From the NCBI GenBank assembly GCA_002505325.1, contig DAUV01000056.1, forward strand, positions 1 through 6,084: 6,084 bases of DNA. Reading direction: 5' to 3'. Position numbers and translations under genes: made by a program. The DNA comes from Euryarchaeota archaeon UBA623 (GTDB taxonomy: Archaea > Thermoplasmatota > Poseidoniia > Poseidoniales > Thalassarchaeaceae). Positions 1-5,814 of this stretch are shown one piece after another. A model generated the notes under the pieces. That model did not search any database. It saw only the letters and a list, made by a program, of their open reading frames with translations, and was not told where the DNA came from. The stretch's first letter is position 1; every line of letters begins with the position of its first letter.

Positions 1-65
1 TAGGGTCCCTTTTTAGCGTTGATTGTGCTTTTCCTCTCCCACCACATGGTCGAACGGCCATAATT
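1..65 (+). promoter_or_regulatory. Leader/promoter region of the cupin gene (weak evidence)
   Basis: This short stretch precedes the cupin start codon. A T-rich run (CTTTTTAG, about 10-18) lies roughly 50 bases upstream of the ATG. It could be an archaeal TATA-like element or the T-tract terminator of a gene off the left edge. The bases just before the ATG are AT-rich (ATAATT) with no Shine-Dalgarno-like sequence, so translation may be leaderless or have a short leader. A TAG at 1-3 could be the stop of an upstream gene, but nothing else supports that. Confidence 0.2.
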
Positions 66-557
66 ATGCTGAAATTTGAAAAGATATGCCCCGTCATGAT
101 GTCCATGGTCGAAGAGGAATTGAAGCTCTCCGGTGTCCAATCAGATCTTTCCGATTTTGTAACGGACGAGGGCGGCATCTGGAGTCTGAGAGAAGTTGAG
201 AAGGTCCGAGGCTGGAACAACATAGAGTACGGCGCCGGTCTTTCCGGCAAGAATACCCCATCCACGGGACTGTCGATGAATAGGGCTTACATCCCTCCCG
301 GTGGAATAGCAAAGGCACACATCCACGTGGGTTTTGACGTGATGGTCTATCTCCTCAAGGGTAGCGTAAGGCACGAGTACGGCAAGGGGTGCCGGAAGTC
401 CGTTGTCCACAATGCTGGCGACATGTTCTACATTGAGCCAGGGCTTCCGCATGAGGTATTCAATTGCTCAGAAGATGATTGGGTCCATGCAGTTGTATCG
501 AGATCGGATGCCTCGGAGTGGCAGAACATCGCGCCATATGATAGGGATTCGGAGTAA
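66..557 (+). CDS. Small single-domain cupin protein
   Basis: A 163-residue protein with one conserved beta-barrel cupin domain at about residues 68-145. Cupin motif 1 is visible as PPGGIAKAHIH followed by GFD and, seven residues on, a glycine; H85 and H87 are the likely metal ligands. Motif 2 is GDMFYIEPGLPHEVFN (118-133), supplying H129 and the usual trailing N133. The pattern resembles a family of small cupins with the signature KAHxHxGxE, then YxLxG, then GDxxYIPxGxPH, and a C-terminal ARTDPNE-like segment, here SRSDASE. The glutamate normally found in motif 1 is replaced by aspartate (D91), and the motif 2 proline is shifted by one. The N-terminal 65 residues are not a recognised domain. 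Substrate and reaction cannot be predicted; small cupins include isomerases, dioxygenases and sugar- or ligand-binding proteins. The ATG is the first in frame. The gene converges on rlmE with no spacer. Confidence 0.88.
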   Translation: MLKFEKICPVMMSMVEEELKLSGVQSDLSDFVTDEGGIWSLREVEKVRGWNNIEYGAGLSGKNTPSTGLSMNRAYIPPGGIAKAHIHVGFDVMVYLLKGSVRHEYGKGCRKSVVHNAGDMFYIEPGLPHEVFNCSEDDWVHAVVSRSDASEWQNIAPYDRDSE

Positions 558-1295
558 CTACTCCCGCTTCTGGATCCTTCTGAAACCGACCTTTGTTTCC
601 AGACTTTCCTCATCGTCTTCATCGACTACGATTCCGATCGAGGCTAGGTGGCTCTGCAGATGTTCCATGGCAGTGCCCTGTTTCTTCGGCCTTGGCAGCA
701 TTCTCTGGCAAATCAAGTAAGTCTCAGAGGACGCGGTCCTGCTTGCTGTGGGGGAGTATCTGCCGACGGCCGAGAAACGGAGCTTTGCAGCGTCAATGAG
801 CCCCTCGATGCCTGCTCCCTGGAAGACCTTGGTAACGAAGCACCCGCCCGGGGAAAGTAGCTCTGCGGCGACATCCAGTGCCATGGTTGAGAGCTCCAGT
901 GAGATTGCCTGATCGGTGTCATACCTTCCAGTGAGCCTAGGCGATATGTCGCTGATTACCGCATTCAGTTTCCGATTCCCCAAGCGGTCAACAATTTCCT
1001 CGATTGTAGCCTCCTCTGTGATGTCCCCGACCAGAATTGTTGCACCTTCTATCGGAGAGGTCGCCAGCAGGTCGACCCCGATCACTGCCCCGCTTTCCCC
1101 GACCTCTTCGATCGCAACTTGGATCCATCCTCCCGGGTGACACCCGATGTCGAGAACTGCATCACCTTTCCTGAGTATGCCGAACTTTTCCTGGATCTGC
1201 TTGAGTTTGTACGCCGAGCGGGCCCTATAGCCCTTGGACTTAGCATCCCTCCTCCATGGGTCACGCTTGTTTTCCTGGTACCAGCGCTTACTCAT
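558..1295 (-). CDS. rlmE: 23S rRNA (uridine-2'-O)-methyltransferase, RlmE/FtsJ family
   Basis: A 245-residue SAM-dependent methyltransferase of the FtsJ/RrmJ family, which in bacteria 2'-O-methylates a uridine in the 23S rRNA A-loop of the large subunit; the archaeal target is inferred by homology. SAM motif I is VLDIGCHPGGW (residues 47-57), followed by the acidic GVD of motif II. The catalytic K-D-K-E tetrad is complete: K30 in SAYKL, D116 in ISDISPRLTG, K156 in FVTKVFQG and E191 in SSETYLI. The C-terminal 40 residues form an acidic then basic tail beyond the compact 209-residue E. coli enzyme; it does not look like a TRAM domain. I chose the ATG at 1293-1295 because MSKRWYQENKRD matches the usual archaeal beginning and a purine-rich GAGGGTGG sits just upstream. 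A longer form from 1364 (23 extra residues, no RBS, 9 bases after the epimerase stop) is possible. Probably co-transcribed with the upstream epimerase. Confidence 0.94.
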   Translation of the reverse strand: MSKRWYQENKRDPWRRDAKSKGYRARSAYKLKQIQEKFGILRKGDAVLDIGCHPGGWIQVAIEEVGESGAVIGVDLLATSPIEGATILVGDITEEATIEEIVDRLGNRKLNAVISDISPRLTGRYDTDQAISLELSTMALDVAAELLSPGGCFVTKVFQGAGIEGLIDAAKLRFSAVGRYSPTASRTASSETYLICQRMLPRPKKQGTAMEHLQSHLASIGIVVDEDDEESLETKVGFRRIQKRE

Positions 1296-1299
1296 GCGC

Positions 1300-1307
1300 C
1301 CACCCTC
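1300..1307 (-). promoter_or_regulatory. Candidate ribosome binding site of rlmE
   Basis: On the minus strand the sequence GAGGGTGG lies 4 bases before the ATG at 1295, with its GAGG core 8 bases away. It partly matches the archaeal Shine-Dalgarno consensus GGAGGTGAT. It supports the shorter rlmE start over the ATG at 1364, which has only CTCAAACAT in front of it. Confidence 0.4.
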
Positions 1308-1373
1308 GGACGGACAGTTATGAATCCGAACGATGGATGGGGGCCTAGCATGGGCCTTTGCCATATGTTTGAG

Positions 1374-2315
1374 TCACAGGCCAATCTCGGAAATTAGTAC
1401 TCGAGCCGTGTCTCTAACTGCTTGCTCTGACATGGCAGTAGGCTCGAAACCAGTCCCAAGCAATTTAGTCACATCCAGATATGTCTTGGGGACATCTCCT
1501 GCCCAGCCCCTCCTTCCCCCGGTATAATCTATCGAAACGCCTTCGAGACCACTTTCCTCAATCACTATCTCGGCAATCCTAGAAACAGAGCAAGTATCTC
1601 CTGTTCCCAGGTTGTTTAGGACCGGGCCCTCTTCACCTAGGCCAATCACGTGAAGCATAGATTTCACGCAGTCATGAGCCGACATGTACGACTTCTCCTG
1701 GTTCCCATCGCCCAAAACCTCCAGTCTTGCTGGATCCCCCTTTAGCTTGTGGATGAAATCGAAGATCACCCCATGAGTCCCCCTTGGTCCGACGATATTG
1801 GCAAACCTGTGGATGTATCCCTGCGCCCCGAATGTTCCCGCCCATGCAGTAATCAGCGCCTCACTAGCCAGTTTGGACGCACCGTACAGGGAAATTGGCA
1901 TTACTGGCCCATAGTCCTCCGGAGTCGGCATCACCCCTGCCTCCCCATAAACAGCGGAAGATGAGGCAAATGAGATTCTTCCGACTTCCGAGACCCTCAT
2001 CGCTTCAAGGACATTGTATGTCGCCATCGTCCCCTGCCTCAGATCAGTGTCCGTGACTTCAGTACCCAGTCTGATGTCGGGATTTGCTGCTAGATGGTGA
2101 ACGGTCTCAATCCCCTCCATCGCTGTAATCACTGCCTCCCGATCAAGAAGATCGCCTCTGCAGACTTCTACCGAGCCACTTCCTTCGTGGTGGGACAGGA
2201 ACTCCTCTCTCCCACTACTGAAATTGTCGATAACGCGGACTTCCTTACCTTGCTCTACCAAAGCATCGACTAGATGGGAGCCGATGAAACCAGCACCCCC
2301 TGTGACTAGGTCCAT
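1374..2315 (-). CDS. NAD-dependent sugar-nucleotide epimerase/dehydratase (GalE-like extended SDR)
   Basis: A 313-residue cytosolic extended short-chain dehydrogenase. The Rossmann dinucleotide-binding motif TGGAGFIG is at residues 5-12, the acidic residue binding the NAD ribose is D30 (VIDNFSSG), and GDLLD at 54-58 is the adenine-contact region. The active site is the serine group in FASSSAVYGE (S118-S120) with the YxxxK pair Y144/K148 (YGASK). The NPD at 78-80 and the stretch at 170-187 (FANIVGPRGTHGVIFDFI) are typical of archaeal UDP-glucose 4-epimerase-like proteins. GWAGDVPKTYLDVTKLLGTG (270-289) is the C-terminal substrate-domain signature of this group. Length is normal and no key residue is missing. 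The likely reaction is 4-epimerisation of a UDP-hexose for glycosylation or surface polysaccharide, but the family also includes dehydratases and other epimerases, so the substrate is unassigned. It lies upstream of rlmE on the same strand and diverges from the RND gene. Confidence 0.93.
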   Translation of the reverse strand: MDLVTGGAGFIGSHLVDALVEQGKEVRVIDNFSSGREEFLSHHEGSGSVEVCRGDLLDREAVITAMEGIETVHHLAANPDIRLGTEVTDTDLRQGTMATYNVLEAMRVSEVGRISFASSSAVYGEAGVMPTPEDYGPVMPISLYGASKLASEALITAWAGTFGAQGYIHRFANIVGPRGTHGVIFDFIHKLKGDPARLEVLGDGNQEKSYMSAHDCVKSMLHVIGLGEEGPVLNNLGTGDTCSVSRIAEIVIEESGLEGVSIDYTGGRRGWAGDVPKTYLDVTKLLGTGFEPTAMSEQAVRDTARVLISEIGL

Positions 2316-2444
2316 GTATCGTCGTGACCCACCATCCCCCTTGAGTCCATCGGGCTATGGGCATCTCAGACTCGCCCGTTAATCGACTCATTCGGCCGGC
2401 AGTTATGCGAACGCTTCATTTGGCTTGCGTCCGGGAACCCGAAC
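2316..2444. promoter_or_regulatory. Divergent intergenic region between epimerase and RND genes
   Basis: These 129 bases must hold the start signals of both the leftward epimerase-rlmE unit and the rightward RND gene. I see no strong archaeal BRE/TATA box on either strand. The most AT-rich candidates are GTTAATCGA (2378-2386) and AGTTATG (2401-2407). The only distinct symmetry is the dyad next to the RND start codon. For the epimerase, a GGTGG lies about 15 bases before its ATG, too far for a standard ribosome binding site. No small reading frame or structured RNA is evident. Confidence 0.45.
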
Positions 2445-2445
2445 G
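2428..2445. repeat. 18-bp imperfect dyad abutting the RND start codon
   Basis: The sequence reads CGT-C-CGGG-AA-CCCG-A-ACG. The CGT/ACG and CGGG/CCCG arms pair around a central AA with one mismatch on each side. Its last base is the first base of the GTG start codon. The loop is too short for a stable RNA hairpin, so if functional it would more likely be a protein-binding operator. It could also be chance. Confidence 0.25.
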
Positions 2446-5400
2446 TGACTTCTAACCATGGGGGTTCCCAACAGGACGAGGAACTAGCTTTCTGGGCTTG
2501 GTTTTTCGAGAGGATTAGCCCAATTTCAAACTATTTCACGAAGATTCGTCGAGACGTCAGGGATAGCCCAATCGGCGGTTTCCTAGACACCGCAGGACAA
2601 CTGCTGAACGACGTCTCTGACACATCCCACATGGTGGCACAGAGGTCAGCCGAGTTGACATACAGCGCTATTCTGAGGAGCCCGGCATACCTCATAGTAA
2701 CTCTTCTGCTAGCTTCAGCACTAATTGGCTGGAGGGCAGAAGACTTCGAACACCAGATCAACGGGGATGTCGAGATATACCTTCCCGACGGGGCCAACTC
2801 TACTTCTCTCCTAAATGAGGTCAGAACCCAATGGTCGACCGATATCGTGATTCTCTACGTACAGACAGATAATGCAGCCATTGGAGCGGACCACGGAGTC
2901 GAGAATATTACAGATGCCAACATACTGAATCAGATATCTTGGATCGAAGGGGACGACAACAATGCAGGCGAAAGCGGATATGGAAAGGGTTTGGACTATA
3001 ACAAGGAAGACCGAGGTTCACATGCCTGCAATAGCCCGATGACGGGATGTGATGGAGTTGTATGGATTCTGTCGCCCGCTCAGATTATCAAGGAGGCAAA
3101 CTCGACGAACTACAGATTCTCATGCGCGGTTGAAAAGTACGGTCTAGACGAAATTAGCGGGGGGAGTTGTGCGGTTTCGAGCCAGAACCCAAACGAGGGT
3201 TACTCAATTCCACAGGGTGATGGCGCCCAGGACAGGATTGACAACTACGTGGACAACTCCGGAGAACTCCTCTCAAACTTCGTTAAAGACACCAATAACG
3301 ACGGAATTTGGGACACTGGCGTCGTAATAATGGGCATTTCCTTCGATATGACCAATACCGACATCACACCAAGGACCGATCTCAAGACAGGGGATGAAAT
3401 CAGAGATCACAAGGCATTCATTGGATACGTGAAGTCACTCCTCTCTTCAGATCCTGCTAGGGAGAATTGCGAGTTGTGCACCGAGACATGGGGAAGAACA
3501 TGGACCATGGATCCGGAGCGTTTGGACACTATCCCGTCCAGGAGAGCGGTTACCGTGACCGGGCTAACTCCCGTTCTGCACGACGTTTCCGACTCGATTT
3601 ACGACGAGTTGCGCAACACCATGCTGCCAATCAGCCTTGGCCTTGTTGGGCTCACTATGTTCATCCTTCACCGCAGTTGGAAGGTTCTGGTCATCTGTGG
3701 TACGCCTATCGCGATGAGTCTCGCAGTCACCTTCGGGTCAACCGTCATATTCGACATCATGCTAACTCCAATGATTATCTCTGCCGGACCGATCCTGGTT
3801 GGCCTTGGGGTGGACTATTCTCTCCATCTGACCAACAGGATAGAGGAAAATCGGGCCGAGATTCTGAAAAAGATGGAGGAGGATGCTTGGGCTTCGAGGC
3901 GTGACGGCGAGGAGGTCATCGAACCCGATCCATTCGACCCGCAGATCAGCCTCACTGCGAATGTCAGGGCGGCCATGACCACCGGGAACGCCATTTTCCT
4001 ATCTGCCCTCACAACGATAGTCGGATTCAGCGTTCTGATGTGGCACAGCCTGGTTCCCATTGAGCCAATGAGGACTGTTGGCAAGACGCTTCTGATCGGC
4101 ATCTCGTCCACCTTCATCATCTCGATGCTAATGGTGCCTGCATGGATCGAACTGCTCCGGTATAGGAAGGGAGACTCGAAGAATCTGTTCAGTTCTAGCG
4201 TTGTCGACTCTTCCAGGAGGAAGAGGATCGGGGAAGAGAAGGCTGCAGAGGCCAAATCAATGAATAGGAGGGAGCGCGACTCTGCAATAGACACATCAGA
4301 CGTTTTCGGCACAATCCTGGGTATAAACAGCCTACTATTCTACGTCGTTTCCACGACCATATTCGCAGGCTCCTTATACACATTCGCAGACCTCACTAGC
4401 AATGGCTCCCTAATCTTGGGATTCACCCTCTCGACAACACTCACCTTCTCTCTGCTCGATGACTTCTGGGATTCGGTCGGAAAGGTCCCACTCAAGGCCA
4501 CTCTTCTGGTCATCCTGGTCTCTTCCGCAGCGACTATCTGGGGGGGGATGATGTTCAAGGAACAGTTGGGCAAGGACATCACCGGTTCTTCGGACGAGGT
4601 CCCCCCTGGCCTCGAGTCATACGAGGCACTGAGGGAGTACAGCATAGTTTTCGAGGGGGGGCAGACAAACATGTTCATCGTCGATGCCACTGAGAGAGGC
4701 AGTCAAAACGAAACGGCCCCCATCCGTGACCTTCCTATTCTGGATGCGATCGAGAATATGCAGGCAATGAAGATAGACAACGTCGAGAATACCACGACAA
4801 TAAGCCTCGTCAATATCCTGAAGGCTGTTCACGTGGATGTGGAGATTGGGGGTCTGGAGATATATGATCAGAGCCTGTGGGAGTTGATTCACGATGAGTG
4901 CTGGGACGAATCAGCCAACCCGCTAAGGCCAGAGTGCTGGCCTTACTCCGTTAGCAGCAGGGAGGATATGGTCAACATCGCCTTCGACACACTAAGCCCG
5001 GAGGTTAGGTCCATGCTGATGAACTCCGATGATGGTGAGGGGGAAACTAAGACACTGGTCTACGTAAATCAGCCCTACATCAATTTGGCAGTTGCAGGAG
5101 GCCTAAGAGAGACGATCGACGGGCATCTGGACGAGGGGGGGTGCTCGACCCCATTGAAGTGCAGCGCGCTCGGGATAGGGGGTGTCTCAAACTCGTTACT
5201 CACTGGGGGGTTGCCCGTCTCACTTGACATCAACGACGGAATACACCAGGCTCAGTCCAAGACCACGATTGCAACCATGCTGATTCTGCTTCTCGTCATG
5301 GCGTTCCTGTTCAGGTCCGCACGACTCGCTATATTCACAATGACTGCGGTAGGCGTTGTCGTCCTGTGGCAACCTCTGCTGATGTGGTTCTACAAGGTCA

Positions 5401-5807
5401 ATGTCAACGTGTTCACCGCTATGATCGGGACATTGGTGTTTGGGATAGGGGTGGATGACTCCATACACATCATAGATCGCATCAAGGATGAGCGTGAGAC
5501 CCCCGCGGGGATACAAAAGTCAGTTTCCAGGACCGGGCGGACCATTTTCGAGACAACCGCCACGACTTGCACTGGCTTGGCCGCCGGACTCTTCGTAGCA
5601 ATTCCCGGTCTGCAGAACTTCTTCGTCCTGATGATGTTGCTCCTCGTCCTAGCACTCCTGACTAGCTCTATCCTACTGCCGAGCCTCATCGTGGCATACC
5701 ACGAACTCTCCCACGCCCTGCGAGGCAAGATAGGGACCTGGCAGGACTATGATGAGAGCGGATCAGTAGCCGACGCGTCACCGGTTGACGCCGTTGTCTT
5801 CGACTAG
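2445..5807 (+). CDS. RND superfamily MMPL-type membrane transporter (HAE3-like), 1120 aa
   Basis: A large polytopic membrane protein with the duplicated RND plan. A 79-residue N-terminal cytoplasmic stretch precedes TM1 (about 80-97). A large outside domain spans about 98-390, TM2-TM6 lie at about 393-570, and a basic cytoplasmic linker covers 571-618. Three hydrophobic segments follow (about 623-648, 654-671, 684-704), then a second outside domain (706-940) and the last five segments (about 942-1085). The signature TM4 and TM10 motifs are GVDYSLH (455-461) and GVDDSIH (1002-1008), whose aspartates are the expected proton-relay residues. The family exports lipids, hydrophobic compounds or small molecules by proton motive force; bacterial relatives include MmpL and HpnN. 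The substrate here is unknown, and no membrane-fusion or outer-membrane partner is nearby, as expected for an archaeon. The start is a GTG: no ATG or other usual start lies in frame upstream, and the next methionine is residue 63. The outside loops hold paired cysteines, NxS/T sequons and a DxNxDG loop. Confidence 0.92.
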   Translation: MTSNHGGSQQDEELAFWAWFFERISPISNYFTKIRRDVRDSPIGGFLDTAGQLLNDVSDTSHMVAQRSAELTYSAILRSPAYLIVTLLLASALIGWRAEDFEHQINGDVEIYLPDGANSTSLLNEVRTQWSTDIVILYVQTDNAAIGADHGVENITDANILNQISWIEGDDNNAGESGYGKGLDYNKEDRGSHACNSPMTGCDGVVWILSPAQIIKEANSTNYRFSCAVEKYGLDEISGGSCAVSSQNPNEGYSIPQGDGAQDRIDNYVDNSGELLSNFVKDTNNDGIWDTGVVIMGISFDMTNTDITPRTDLKTGDEIRDHKAFIGYVKSLLSSDPARENCELCTETWGRTWTMDPERLDTIPSRRAVTVTGLTPVLHDVSDSIYDELRNTMLPISLGLVGLTMFILHRSWKVLVICGTPIAMSLAVTFGSTVIFDIMLTPMIISAGPILVGLGVDYSLHLTNRIEENRAEILKKMEEDAWASRRDGEEVIEPDPFDPQISLTANVRAAMTTGNAIFLSALTTIVGFSVLMWHSLVPIEPMRTVGKTLLIGISSTFIISMLMVPAWIELLRYRKGDSKNLFSSSVVDSSRRKRIGEEKAAEAKSMNRRERDSAIDTSDVFGTILGINSLLFYVVSTTIFAGSLYTFADLTSNGSLILGFTLSTTLTFSLLDDFWDSVGKVPLKATLLVILVSSAATIWGGMMFKEQLGKDITGSSDEVPPGLESYEALREYSIVFEGGQTNMFIVDATERGSQNETAPIRDLPILDAIENMQAMKIDNVENTTTISLVNILKAVHVDVEIGGLEIYDQSLWELIHDECWDESANPLRPECWPYSVSSREDMVNIAFDTLSPEVRSMLMNSDDGEGETKTLVYVNQPYINLAVAGGLRETIDGHLDEGGCSTPLKCSALGIGGVSNSLLTGGLPVSLDINDGIHQAQSKTTIATMLILLLVMAFLFRSARLAIFTMTAVGVVVLWQPLLMWFYKVNVNVFTAMIGTLVFGIGVDDSIHIIDRIKDERETPAGIQKSVSRTGRTIFETTATTCTGLAAGLFVAIPGLQNFFVLMMLLLVLALLTSSILLPSLIVAYHELSHALRGKIGTWQDYDESGSVADASPVDAVVFD

Positions 5808-5814
5808 GCAATAA

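Noticed and set aside
2..15. AGGGTCCCT plus T run as an upstream hairpin terminator
   Set aside because: The inverted repeat has a one-base centre and cannot form a hairpin. Only the T run remains, which is too weak to call a terminator.
141..452. 103-codon minus-strand frame across the cupin gene
   Set aside because: The plus-strand cupin motifs account for the sequence. The antisense product has no recognisable domain.
1313..2413. Shared CAGTTATG element upstream of rlmE (about 1315-1322) and the RND gene (2400-2407)
   Set aside because: Eight bases in opposite orientation relative to the two genes, with no conserved spacing. Most likely chance.
3467..3904. 145-codon plus-strand frame overlapping the RND gene in another frame
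   Set aside because: The RND frame is intact and contains the family motifs through this stretch. The alternative product has no domain and arises from codon bias, and there is no sign of a frameshift.
3815..4312. 165-codon minus-strand frame inside the RND gene
   Set aside because: It is antisense to the conserved TM4-TM6 region. Its product is low-complexity and resembles no protein, so it is a shadow of the coding strand.
5135..5210. G-quadruplex from clustered G runs
   Set aside because: The runs are separated by long loops of 20 or more bases, apart from GGGATAGGGGG, so a stable intramolecular quadruplex is not supported.
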